Below, in pieces: positions 24,903 to 36,824 of a stretch of DNA of 64,000 nt (positions are counted from its first letter, which is position 1; each line of letters starts with the position of its first letter). The position numbers were made by a program, and so were the translations under genes. This stretch comes from Actinomucor elegans. Its lineage: Eukaryota > Mucoromycota > Mucoromycetes > Mucorales > Mucoraceae. The notes below the pieces were generated by a model, which saw nothing but the letters and a program-made list of their open reading frames with translations, was not told the origin of the DNA and did not search any database. The stretch is taken from positions 1,661,094-1,725,093 of the forward strand of contig JAMSLZ010000008.1 in assembly GCA_026027325.1 (NCBI GenBank), read 5' to 3'.

Positions 24903-26339
24903 AATGGCTAGTCTTTTCCCGAGGTAAAATAAGAAAAAAGAGTAATCGATAGCCTTTAGTTATTGAAAAAGACGACAAACTGAATCAAGCGCGGTAATTC
25001 TGCGCATAGGTGTTTTTATTTTTTATTTCTTTGGTTGCTCGCTCCTTTTTAAGTAAACAGACAAAATAAATATCTTTGTTAAGTGCATATTTCCAAGATA
25101 ATTTAACTTAACCTTGAAATACTATTCATACCGATTATTATCGTTTAGGTGGATTGGCTAGTTCTCAGAGCTGGTTAAAACTTTGTTCTCCTTTAGTCCA
25201 ATATTTGCATAATAAAAAATCCCAAATCTATTAACAGATTACGCATCGAATAGCGTAAAGAAAATGCTGCATTCGATATATACAATAAACACGTCTAGTT
25301 TTGATTTGGATTATTTTTCTTTAATGATGACAGACTGATTTTTTTCATACACATGTAATAAGCTCCAAAATTATAAAACCTTGCTCTGATCTGTCGGCAG
25401 ACTATGCTTTGACAGAGCCATTTACCCCATCAAAAAAAAACTCAAGCCATGGAATTTGATTTTCTGGACTCGTATCAGTATCAATGAGGTACAATTTTGG
25501 AAGTGAATCTGAAAGAGTTTAAAGTAGAGAAAGATATCAGAGATTGCGTACAAACTCAAAAACAGCCATAAGGCGGTAACTGATAGATAATTGCCATGAT
25601 GGTATCATTCAATGCTTCAATATGCATTTTCACTATCATAAATAAAATTGTATTTCAAATTTCCAATACAAGATATATACTATATTGACCCTGGATTCAG
25701 TCAACTGTCGCATATTATCACTAATACACGCTTAGAATGAATGGCTTTATTCAATAAAGCCTAAAAAACTTAAAATTCAGTCGGCAAAATGAAAAAGTTG
25801 GCCAATGCCAGTCCTCGGTAATTTTTTTAAAATTAGAATCGCTTCAGACCGATATTTTGATACAATCATAGAGACACGTTATATTATTAAATAGTTTCAG
25901 TTCCGTAGCTATGCATGATAATGGTGAGGCTCAAGGAATAGCGACTGCACACTATTTTTTATCCTTTGGACCACCATACAAAACTTATACTATCTAAATA
26001 ATGAATGGTTTCTCTATGGGCATTATTCGTGTTGCAGGCGCAAAAGTGTATCGAGCATCCATTAAGTTCTAATTTCAAAATATGAAGCTCAAAATCTTGC
26101 TTGGCATTTATTGATGCAGGTGTCAACCTCAGTTCAAATGTCGGAGTTGTAAATGTTATCTTAATCATATAGAAAACATTGGATGATCCTTGATAGAAAA
26201 TCTATCTTCACAAAAATATAACTCTCGAATGTTAAACAGGTCCAACAATATTTCAATATCTCGACTATATAAAAGAGGCCCATATTTTTTATAGATTGTT
26301 TGGTACTACATACAAATTGTTACTTTCTACACTGAAATC
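24903..26339. other. Intergenic region between the LIM gene and the MFS gene
   Basis: Divergent promoters. AT-rich, with no convincing coding sequence. A TATA-like element and short leader precede the MFS ATG (around 26270-26339). Confidence 0.45.
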
Positions 26340-28206
26340 ATGACTACGAGTAGTACTCTGACATATCCAGTAGAGCCGAAAGAAGATGAAGCAAAATCAA
26401 GAAACTTATTCACAGTTATAAACATACCCCATCCATTGGACGGCGATTTATCAGTTCAAGAAACAAAAATTAAGCCAAAGCCACATGAAGAGCCTTACAC
26501 TATATTTACAACATATCAATTAGCCAGAATTGTGGCCATCACAGCTTTTACTGCCACTATATCACCATTATCAAGTAGTATTTACTTGCCTGCATTGAAC
26601 CAAATCGAAAAGGCAAGCCTTTCTCTAAAATTTCACTCCTAATGAAAGTGCCTTATTCGTTGTTGTTTTTTAGGATCTCAACATATCAACAGAGGAAATC
26701 AACTTGACGCTCTCTTTATACATGTTCACTCAAGCAATCTCACCTAGCTTTTGGGGAACAGTTTCAGATAGTTATGGAAGAAGACCAGTGCTTATATCCT
26801 CGATGATAATATATGTTCTAGCATGCATTGGCTTAGCTTTCACTCCCAACTATATAGCTTTGATTCTTCTCAGAATATTACAATCCTTTGGCTCAAGCTC
26901 TGTCAATGGGGTTGGCATTGGCGTGATTGGAGATATCTCTGACGTATCTAGGTTGGTTTGCATAATAAAACGTGGATGTTTAGTTTTACTTATGTCTACA
27001 TAGGCGAGGCTCGTACTTTGGTATCTTTAGCCTTGGTCAATTAGCTGGCCCATCTTTCGGCAACGTTCTTGGAGGAGTTATTAGTTATACATTAGGTTGG
27101 AGGTAAAGTTGGAAGTTTTGTTATTTAATTCTCAATGTACTCATTTATTTTGAGCAGATGGAGCTTTTGGTTCCTATGCCTTCTTGGCATCACTTCAGTC
27201 ATTTTGGTGACATTTTTTATACCCGAAACACTTCGAGCACTAGTGGGAAATGGATCTGGCTACGCAAATCCTACTCCTTATCAATGGATATCACGTCGTC
27301 GTGGCAAGCTGGATGAAGATAATATTGCTGCTGTCAAAGCAAGCAGAGGTCCCCGTCGTCATATCAACTTTTTTAAACCGTTCATGTTTCTTGGCCAACC
27401 TGATGTGTTTATACTGTTGCTTTTTGGAGGCTGTCTCTATCTCTCTTTCAACTGCTTCTTATCCTCTACAACCAAACAATTCCAGATTAATTATGGCTTG
27501 TCTGAGCTTGAAATAGGTTTTTGCTTCGTTTCTCAAAGCATGGGCCTTATTATTGGCTCATTCGCAAAGGGGAAACTGCTGGATAGAGAATTTAATAAGC
27601 TATCTAAAGAATTTCACGACAAGTATCCAGAAAAATCAGATGAAGACATTTCGTTTTATGACGCTAGGCTGAAATCGTGTTGGCCCATTTTGATCTCTGT
27701 AGACTTGGTACCTATCATTTATGGCTGGATCATGTATTACAAAGCTCCACTATCAGTAGCCTTGATCCTGCAATTTTTATGTAACGTATCTTACCTATAT
27801 ATTTTGGATGATATTGACTATAACTTATGTACAGCTGGTATCACTACATCTGCTTCTACTATTTGCGTGCAGGCTCTTATTGTGGATTTGTTTCCCGAGG
27901 ACAAATCATCTATTACTTCTTCTTTTAACCTAATACGATGCTCCTTTGGGTAATGTATGTCATACAGATGTATATCAATGATAAACTCACTTTAATTATA
28001 GTGCAATTGTTACCCTTTTTGTTAATTCGGGCATTAACAATATAGGTATTGGTTGGACGTTTACTATTGTCGGCTTAATAACCTCTATCTCCAATATCTG
28101 CGTGCCCATTCTTTTGAAGTTTGGTCCCGGTTGGGCTAACAAAAGAGTTAAAAAGCGCAGAATGTCGGATAACAGTATTTCTTTCGAGGTCCATGTTGTT
28201 CAATAA
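26340..28206 (+). CDS. Major facilitator superfamily transporter (DHA1-like drug:H+ antiporter)
   Basis: Exons 26340-26612, 26674-26951, 27004-27102, 27158-27949 and 28002-28206 give 548 residues. About 65 hydrophilic residues precede the first membrane helix. The loop 2-3 MFS signature reads WGTVSDSYGRRPVL. Motif C-like glycine-rich sequence follows in GQLAGPSFGNVLGGVISY. A large central loop (about residues 250-290, SRRRGKLDEDN) separates the two six-helix halves. DHA1-like fungal members export drugs, polyamines or organic acids across the plasma membrane with protons; the substrate here is unknown. The first intron has a GC donor (GCAAGC) because no GT occurs before the in-frame stop. The C-terminus is short and basic. 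Confidence 0.9.
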
Positions 28207-30524
28207 CCGAAGGAGCCCTGTTATTTTAGTCTTTCGACATTTCAAAACTATCGTTAGGCAGAATTTCTTGCCGGATATTGAACAGAAAACGAGGTCCAAC
28301 CTCATAGCAATACTTTTTCCAAGTGATACACTAAACTTACAATGATATAATTTTTTTCTTCCTTGTATATTCCCAACAAACTGTATAATAAAACTTGTAA
28401 CGGATAATGATGCATTATGAATAAAAGCAGTTTTACTTTTATTGACTGTCAATTATTTAACAAATATGCCCAGTGTGTAGATCTGTACTTTCTCCACAAA
28501 TGTTTTAATCAAATTCCTGTAGAGTTTACTAACGATATTCTAGTTCACAGAATTACTTTTTATAAAATTCGATTTTTGGCCCAGTACTAATTTAACTGCG
28601 TCGATTTCTGTACACTTTTTGAATGATCTTTCTGGTCAATAAATGCACGTTTCGAGGTAGTGCTTGAAAGCCACCGCAAAACATAAAGACAGGGTGTTTT
28701 TATGTACTCGCTATTGTTTTAGTCCATTATCTTGTTTCTTGCTAATTACTTGTTTAAATCCAGTGTAGTTTTAAAATGTCTCGTATCGCAGCCAATTTCA
28801 CTTCTAATGTTAGAATCTCAGCTATTTTGCGCTTTCTTAGAAGTCGTGCTCTAGAAGTTCTGGAATTCGTCTCTATGGCAAACACCGGTAGCGAAACCAC
28901 AACTGGTAATAAGAGAAAGTATGAAGTAATATTTGTCGTTCTACATAACCACGTTTTTCTTTTGGATACAAGTCAATCAAGGTTTTTATTTTATTCTTTA
29001 AACTATAAATTCGAAATGAAAGATAGCCTCCATACTTATGTTCAGCTTCTGGGCAAACAAATGCTACAATACTTACATACTTTAGAGAAACAATAGTGAG
29101 TAGCCAGAAATACAAAAATTCAAACATACCAGGCTTGATATTGAACCATTTAAAAATAGTGATGATACATTATTTAGTAATTTTAAAAAGTTACAAGAGA
29201 TCATTATCAAACATGCTAGTGAAACTAGACCAGAACTGTCTTTAGAGTTACTCTTGTATGAAATAGCATAAGTAATGTATCTCAACCTATTTGTTAGACC
29301 ATAAACTAACTATGAAAAAGGTCCATGCAAAATATGTCTTGTCAAGCCAAACCAAAATAGTGAAATCATGATGAATATTTTTGGCGCTCAAAAATTAGAC
29401 AAAATACATCTCGAACGAATGAAAGTTCTAATCGATGATAAATTCCCTAAATTTACTAAAAAAAGTGATAATATCCAAACTAATATTAGCTTGTCATTTT
29501 ATATTAAATTAAGTAGATCACACGAAGTAGACCTTTAATTTATTGATATTATAATAAAGAGATACTATACTTGGTGTCAAACCGTTTCTAGTACATGAAT
29601 GAGTGTATCACTTGCACCTACTGGTGACCTAGGCGCCAGTTATGTAGGAGATAGTGGCAGTAAATATGTTAAATACCTATGCGAACAGTGGTTATAACTC
29701 TTTTTCTGGATTTTAAAGCTGAAAAAAAAAAAATGAATGCCAAGACAGTAATATTATTGAAGTTGATTAATTTGAAATGATTAAGCTCGACTCTTCGATT
29801 AGAAGACTGTAAGAAGTCGAATTCGTCTGACGCGTTAACAATCGTAACTAAGTTTTGAAAAAATTACTCTTGACCACTTTACAAGTACCTCATAAAAGTA
29901 GAACAGAATAATGGAATCCTTTTATCGATCTAGTGTATTTGATTCAATAATCATCTATCAGGAAGAGAGTATTCATTCACAGTGGTAAGTTGTCTTTTAT
30001 TAACTTTAGACATTAAGTATATCAATCATAATCTTAAAACAATAGAACAAATCGAAAAGAAATCGATTCTAAAGTCGAAAGGCCGACTGAATACAATTTA
30101 AGCCGTGTCAATCTGCGAACAATTTCCACTTGCTTCCTTCAACAAGCTCCCCATCAATCCTAACAACTTGCAATCTTGCTTTACTTTTCTTTTCCGAATA
30201 CGTATAACACTTGTTATAATATTGTCACAATATCCTTCATTTGTACCTACCAGCACCGTAAATACTTCATCCTACCTGTCTACTTTCCTCCTGCAGCTAT
30301 CAAAAAAAAAAAAATTATTATTATTACATAGAGCCCCCCATACTACATACCCAATATGCTCGGGAAAGAGAACAATTTAAATTGGATGCGCAAATTTTAA
30401 TAAGAAACTTTATTGGTGTGTAAATTATAAGATAATATACAATAGGTACAGACTAATTGAAATTAGCTTGAGAAAAAAAAGAGGGGGGGGATAATATAGG
30501 ATATATAAAGCTTGAATCTATCCG
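28207..30524. other. Gene-poor region with degenerate coding remnants
   Basis: About 2.3 kb between the MFS and PIP5K genes. It contains the broken coding-like segment described separately (28776-29527) and a possible short exon near 29911-29985 (MESFYRSSVFDSIIIYQEES) with a GTAAGT-like donor but no in-frame continuation. The rest is AT-rich. Confidence 0.4.
28776..29527 (+). pseudogene. Possible degenerate gene remnant
   Basis: Three protein-like stretches follow each other on the plus strand but cannot be joined into one frame. The first (from 28776) begins MSRIAANFTSNVRISAILRF and reaches about 28925. The second spans roughly 29020-29095 (DSLHTYVQLLGKQMLQYLHT). The third begins near 29133 (LDIEPFKNSDDTLFSNFKKL) and stops at about 29270. 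A further stretch near 29318-29537 has a CKIC pair and NIFGAQKLDKIHLERMKV before a stop. A GTGAGT donor at 29095 exists, but splicing creates a stop. This may be a decayed gene or transposon relic; I do not recognise the family. Confidence 0.3.
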
Positions 30525-32742
30525 CTAATGTCTAAAGAAATGCTTTGTTCTATTTCTAAGCTTGTATTCATGAGGAATATCTTGATTGTGTTCCAACACT
30601 GCAACAGCCATGAATTCTAAGAAACGTCTACCATATTGTGTTGGTTTGACAGCTGAAATAGCGTTTTTATCTTGAGTAAGTGATTTATAGGCATGCTCTG
30701 ATTTCTTTTTGATATCATAAGGTGTCAAAATATCAATGATACCCAGTGAGTACAATACAGGTAAAGGTCTATCCAACTCGTCTGTTCCTTGAAGACCACC
30801 TTCATCGGCATAGAATACACAGTTACGACGTCTGAATAAACAGGTTAGAAACACTAATACAAATAACAAAAAAAAAAGGGTTGCTTACTCTTGTGTTTCC
30901 TCAGGTAGCTTGGAGACATCCAGTTTATCAGGATTTGCTTCTGCGATGGCCTTGCGAACTACTTGAGCTTTACTTGTTCTACGCTTCATGAGTGTATTTC
31001 TACGTTGAACTGCTTTGGTGTTTGGCTGAAATGTTTGAAGTGTCGTATCACGAATATTCTCTTTGTTTCCGCGCAACATATCATGTACACCAATCAATAA
31101 ACTGTAGTCCATAATATTTAATTGTGACAAAAGCTATCATTATTTGCTTAGCAGGTCACTCATCACATGGATTTAGCTCAGTACTTACTGTAACGTCACG
31201 AACAAGTTGGCCTATAAACATCTTTCGCTTTTGAGGACCAAGCTTGAGTTTGCGCTGTCGCTTTTCCCAGTTAAGATCTTTCATCACTGCAAAAGGGTTC
31301 TTTCGGATTTCGTCTTCCGGCAAGAATCTTCCCAGCGTAGAGCCCTAGCAAAATAACGATATAAATACAGGACCTTATTTCGGTTAATTAATACCATACC
31401 TTTAAATCATACGTTTCATGAATGTCTTTACTAGGTGGGAAAACATTGCTCATGACTACAAAGTGAATCTTCTTTCCATGAGGTAATTTCACTCTATGTA
31501 AGCCATAATATCGACACAATAAAGTACTTGGGTTTTCGCAAATGTGCTATAAAACAAACAAAAGTTTCAGTATAACTATATATAGCTTCTAAATGATAGC
31601 CTACCTGGTGATACTCTTTAAGGATTTTTCTCATGAATTTGTGTTCTGTATAGTGGATTGTCTTGATAATAAAGCGATAGTCTTTAGAATAATAAAAGAA
31701 ACTGCCACTTTTACCAGGTGAACCAAGTTCAGACAAGATATATTTGCTTGTTAAAGAAATCTGCAAGGTGTTTAGTATAAATATTCGTGGCTCACACTCA
31801 GTTTACTAAAAAAAAAAAAAAAAAAAAAATTACCAAATAATCGGCTGGGTCGACGCCGAACTTTTCTCGTAAGTTACGGAATACCCAAGGTGCATAGTCT
31901 TTAAACTTGAAATCGTATTTAGCACCTGGAGTCATCTCATCACCAATCACATCAAATGCAAGTTTGTGTGCAGCACTATAATCTTCGTCTGTGAGAGGAC
32001 GATCTATCTTGGCTGTGACTCTGCTCACGGCAATACGGATACCCGTTAACATATTGTACATGAGCACATAGTTTTGATGCCCTTCCGAGATACGGGTACC
32101 CATCATTACACGGTCATCATCCGGATCTTCTTTTGCCATGCGCGATAATCTTTTAAATGCTTTACGTCGAGCAGATAACTCTTTTTGAAATTCTTCAGAC
32201 CGACGCATCAAGTTGAGTCTTTCTTTATCGGCCATTCGTTGCCTAGCGGATTTTAAGGTATGTCCTGTTGTGTGATGTCTGCCTAAAGAAACCGTACTAG
32301 GACTGCCAGATAGAGTCTTGGTTACTTCGGGAAAGGCATCGCCTTCAGTAGTATGAACAGAAGATAGTGTAGAATGACGCTTGAGAATGACTTGTTCTAT
32401 TTGATTATCATCGAGGTTTTCATGGCGATAGGGACGCTGTAATTCAGGCGTGGGTGCAGGAGTGGGTATAGGCGTGATCAAATCTGGCTGTTTAAAGTAA
32501 GGTGTAGTATAAGATCGTTTCTCTGTGACATTGATAAAGGGAGTTTCTGTAAAAGAAGAGCTTGGCGATGAAGGCGGGGATAATTCTATAGGTTCCTCGG
32601 CAATCATCTGAATATGGTGTTTAAAACGCTTATTTGTAGCTGGAGTCGGCGCAGAAGGACATATTGGATAAGAAGCATTATTTTCTATATTCTGAGTATT
32701 TTTCCACTCTAAAGTGATGTGATTACTATCAATAAAAGACAT
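30525..32742 (-). CDS. Phosphatidylinositol-4-phosphate 5-kinase
   Basis: Six exons (32742-31834, 31760-31605, 31546-31400, 31344-31189, 31133-30889, 30831-30525) give 639 residues. The first 230 residues are low complexity with many SP/TP sites. The kinase domain follows: [20 protein letters not shown] with the ATP-binding Lys in [19 protein letters not shown], the catalytic [11 protein letters not shown], and the magnesium-binding [11 protein letters not shown]. It makes PI(4,5)P2 from PI4P at the plasma membrane and controls actin, endocytosis and cell-wall signalling, like Mss4 or Its3. A basic insertion ([18 protein letters not shown]) between the catalytic and IID motifs may help membrane binding. 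Intron 1 begins GTAA and runs into a 22-nt T tract. Confidence 0.95.
31808..31829. repeat. 22-nt homopolymer next to a 5' splice site
   Basis: A22 on the plus strand, lying four bases inside intron 1 of the PIP5K gene. Confidence 0.8.
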
Positions 32743-33397
32743 GTCGAGATATTACAGTGAAACAAAAAGATAAAAAGAAGAAAGAAAAGACTGAATAGGA
32801 GAAACCCTTTTTTATAATAAGGATTTTGGTTCCGGACGATGTTACACATAGCCTAATAGTAAGTAGTTGACTAATGATAATACAATATACAAAATATATT
32901 TGAAATGCACATCAATAGCGCGTCTAAACATATTCACTGAATTAGGCGTAGAGAGATCTACGTTTCTATGGTACTATGAGCGAGAAATAGGCCTAAGATG
33001 GCTGAAAACAGTTTCTTTGTTCAATCAAAAAAGCTATTTATAACAAGAAAGCTATCTATGTAGCGAATCATGTTTCAAGAATGATAGAAGTCTGTTAGGT
33101 ATCCCCTCCTACATATGACTGGTGTTTGCTACATGCATTACTTCTAAGCCATTTTGCTTAGTTTGACAACTACTAATAGGCCTGTGTTATAGGAGGTAAG
33201 ATGTGTACAAATTATTTAGTTTGACCCTGCTTCTTATTGTTAAACAAGGTGCTGTGGATGCTGATTAAATAAAAAGACTTTATTCTGTTCTTTCATAGGT
33301 TTTTGGGAGAATGTATTAATGAAAAGGATTAATTTATTTAGGAGGGCTATTAAAATCGCGGTTAGCTAGGTTAATCTATCGTATTATCTAAATCAAC
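32743..33397. other. Intergenic region
   Basis: PIP5K promoter and cytochrome c1 3' region. I see no gene. Confidence 0.45.
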
Positions 33398-34659
33398 TTA
33401 CTTGTAAACAATCTTTCTAGTCTTGATAGGAGCCCACTTGAACTTCTTAAGATAGATAGACAAGATGGTCATACCAGTCAAAATGATAGTAGCCTTCATA
33501 CCCATCTTCTTACGTTCATCATGTTCTGGTTCAGCAGCCCAGGCAAGGAAAGTACAGACATCTTTGGCCATTTGAGAAGTAGTAGCAGGTGTACCATCCT
33601 CATATTCAACAACACCGTCAAAGAGAACACGGGCCATGGCGATGGCACCACCGGGGAAGTAAGGGTTATAGTTCAAACCTTCACGAACCTCAACACCTCC
33701 GGGAGCATCGACGTAACCAGTAAGAAGAGCAAAGACGTAATCCTATGAACTGCGTCAAAACCATATAACAATACAATCGATTTCTACTCTTACCTCACCA
33801 CCATGACGAGCCTTGGTAATCAATGAAAGATCTGGGGGCAAAGCACCAGCATTAGCAGCACGAGCAGCTTCTTCATTGGGGTAAGCCTTGGGCATATAAT
33901 CAGCAGGCTAATAAATGCAATTGCTGGTTATATACCTTGATCTCTTTCTATACCAAATCCAATCTTACCTTGCCGGGTCTCATAAACATCTCACCGTTAT
34001 CATCAGGTCCATCTTGATATTCAAACTCTTCAGCCATGGCCTTGACTTCCTCTTCAGTATGAGAAACGTCAATCAAGTTTCTCCAAGCAATACGGTCGAG
34101 AGAGTGACAAGCTGAACAAACTTCTCTGTATACTTGATAACCACGACGGATACTAACATTAGCAGATTAGTTATTACAAAAGTTCTAAAGTAAAAAAAAA
34201 ATAAAAAAAAAAAAAGATTGGGTATCCATACGCTGCGTGATCGAAAGTATCAAGAGGACCACTGTGGGGCCAGGGGTGACTAGGAGGATGAAGACCTTCA
34301 TCAGCCATGTTGGCAGAAACATCAGCATACATATAAGCGGCAGCTGTGGTACCAACAATAGCACTTGTCACTAAACCGAATTGCATAGGGCTCTATAGAC
34401 TCAATGTTAATAATTTTTCGGGGATCGTCCTTAAAATTACGTACTTGAGCGACAGAAGGCTTGGTGGAAGCAAATCTGGCCTATAATTTCGATTGAAAAT
34501 GTCAAATTAGTCTTGCTTGTTTATGGATCAAGGGGTTTATTGTATTTTTTGAGATTTGCGGGGTATATTGTATTGACATGCTGGCTGTACCTGGGTGGTG
34601 GGCTTAGCAAATGAACGCACTGAACGCTTTGCTGTATTTAAAGCAATCCGAGAAAACAT
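33398..34659 (-). CDS. Cytochrome c1, heme protein of respiratory complex III
   Basis: Six exons (34659-34591, 34480-34445, 34392-34232, 34152-33969, 33907-33794, 33742-33398) give 302 residues, close to fungal cytochrome c1. The N-terminus ([19 protein letters not shown]) is a basic amphipathic mitochondrial presequence, followed by a hydrophobic bipartite sorting segment ([18 protein letters not shown]). The heme-binding motif CSACH lies in [15 protein letters not shown]. The DPPDLS-like stretch appears as [18 protein letters not shown]. One C-terminal membrane anchor ([15 protein letters not shown]) ends in a basic tail facing the matrix. It passes electrons from the Rieske protein to cytochrome c in the inner membrane. 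All introns are GT-AG. Confidence 0.97.
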
Positions 34660-35402
34660 TGAGAGTAGGGGGGGTTTTGTTGAAGAGCCAAACTGGATTG
34701 AACAAAAAAAAAAAAAAAAAAAAAAAAAAATGTGGGGCTTTATTAACTTTGACCCTGTGGATTCTGCTCCAACGCGGGTAGTAGCAAATTTAGCACGTCA
34801 TCAAACCCAAAACAGTCTCAGCTGGCTATCCTTTCAAAAGTCCTTTTTTGTTGTTGTTCAAACTACGACACAATCGTGCTTGTTCAACATGATATGCACA
34901 AATGAATACTACGGAGCCATGTAACAATAGCCTTCAGGCTCTCGGGCCACAGCAACAATGCCTGAGAAAACTTCGGCCTTTATTGGTCATAACTGTCAAG
35001 ATATATGGCCTGAGTACCAATTGCTTTCAAACTCTTGAATCTTGCGATGATGTATATCAAGATGTTGAGCAATAGCAATATCTGTCAAAATCCCAAGCAT
35101 AACAGTGAGATCCATCGAAATCCCTTCCCATAGCAACCTTATGGCAACTGATTTATTTATATTTCAGCCCGATCTGCAATATAGATCATAGAATTACGGG
35201 TCAATCAAGTTCAGCTCATTTTAATGCTGTGTTAGTATATCTTTTGGGATTCGTTTTGGATAGTAAATACCATGAGAGGAAACATCTTTAAAGAAACTCT
35301 AGTAAATATGAACATGAAAAGAAAGGACCGTCGTTTTAAATTCAGTAAGATGTTTATAAGAACCTTTGATTTGGTGTGAGAAGAGATGAACATTTTTATT
35401 AT
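34660..35402. other. Intergenic region
   Basis: Cytochrome c1 promoter side and the derlin 3' region. It has a run of 27 A at 34704-34730. No gene. Confidence 0.45.
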
Positions 35403-36315
35403 CTAAGAATCTAAACGGTGGCCGGTACCCCAAGTATGTCTACCGAACAGATTGGTATTTCTAGCAGCAGTGGAGCTACTACTCGCTTGATCTTGACGTC
35501 CAAACCCTGCTCTAAACCCACCTCCTCTTGGCATAGTCGCAGGAAACAATCTTCTCAAGAACTGAGGTGTTTCAAGATAATGACGTCCACCTTGACTAGG
35601 ATATATAGTCTTCAAATAGTAATAGATGTGAGAAGAGACCATACCAGCAATAGAGGCTCGAGGTAGGCTACCAGACATTAAAAAGTCGGATGCAATCATT
35701 GCCCATGGAAGATATACGGCCTATACCAATAAAATTTAAAACCAAGCCTATCATTTGCATAGATTTACATATAATATATCAGTTTTGAAATACCTTGAAT
35801 CGGATACCAAACATAAACGATACTGGTGTTTCACGGTTATGTTGAGACCAAAGATAAGCAATAGAAAGCAAAAGGCCATCACTCAACACGTAAATATGGA
35901 ATAAACTTGCCGCAGCCAGCTGCAAACCAGAAGTGAAAAGGTGAAAGAACATGTAATCAGCTGGCTGGCCTTGAAACACCTCGTTTTCAAGTTGCAATGA
36001 ATTACGGTATAAAAAGTAAAGATTGAATGCAAATCCAAGTCCAAATTTGTTGAAAAAGAAACTGGTTACAAGTCTCCATAGCTATAGAGGGAGGAGTTTT
36101 TAGCAACATATACCTCTTTTTATGTGAATTATATTTACCTGTAACTTGCTTTTGATATTTGGCCAATACAGTATGAGGTTATGAGGTTCAATGAAACCAA
36201 GCCCTGCTACTGCTGTTGTTGCAATAGATAGCGTAAATAAAGCTTTTGTTATAGGTGGAATGGAATTATACCAATCCACAATCTCATTTCGTTGAGATTG
36301 CTGTTGTGGTGGCAT
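35403..36315 (-). CDS. Derlin (rhomboid-like ERAD membrane protein)
   Basis: Exons 36315-36139, 36081-35794 and 35720-35403 give 260 residues. The ATG at 36315 (MPPQQQSQRNEIVDWYNSIP) is the first in frame, and WYNSIPPITK matches the derlin N-terminus. The conserved WR motif occurs in LWRLVTSFFFNKFGLGF, followed by FNLYFLYRNSLQLE. About six membrane segments are visible. Derlins are inactive rhomboid relatives that help extract misfolded proteins from the ER for proteasomal destruction and recruit Cdc48. The C-terminal tail is Gly/Arg/Ser-rich (MPRGGGFRAGFGRQDQ). I do not see a clear SHP box for Cdc48 beyond this. Family call firm; Der1 versus Dfm1 type not decided. Confidence 0.92.
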
Positions 36316-36780
36316 GATTAAAGGCAAGTAGAGATAAAAGAATAATTAGATATGAATGACACGTATTAGCACACAAAAAAAAAGAAGTGCGCTTAAACCG
36401 CCAGAATTTAAACGGCATATTAATTTAAGAGATGCTATGATTGGTGGGCGGTGATTGGTAATGGAGAAGTTTTTATGAACAGACTAAAGTTACAGTTGCT
36501 TCAATATGTTCTGTAAGTATTACAGCATTGCAAAGTAACACCAGGTTTATTACCAATTTTTTTTCATAGTTTAAACATGCATCGAATGATACAAGTGTAA
36601 TGAGGCGTCGGACGATAAAAGTTGAAAAGTCTTCATAAGTTCATGCGTTTTTTGACTGGTCTATGTTATAATAAAAAAACTTCAATTTTGTATAAAAGAA
36701 ATCTGTAAAAATTATACGTGAATATATTGTATAAAATTTTATCCTCTAAATGAAATATTGATAGTAAAAGATTCACTTGA

Positions 36781-36824
<44 letters not shown>

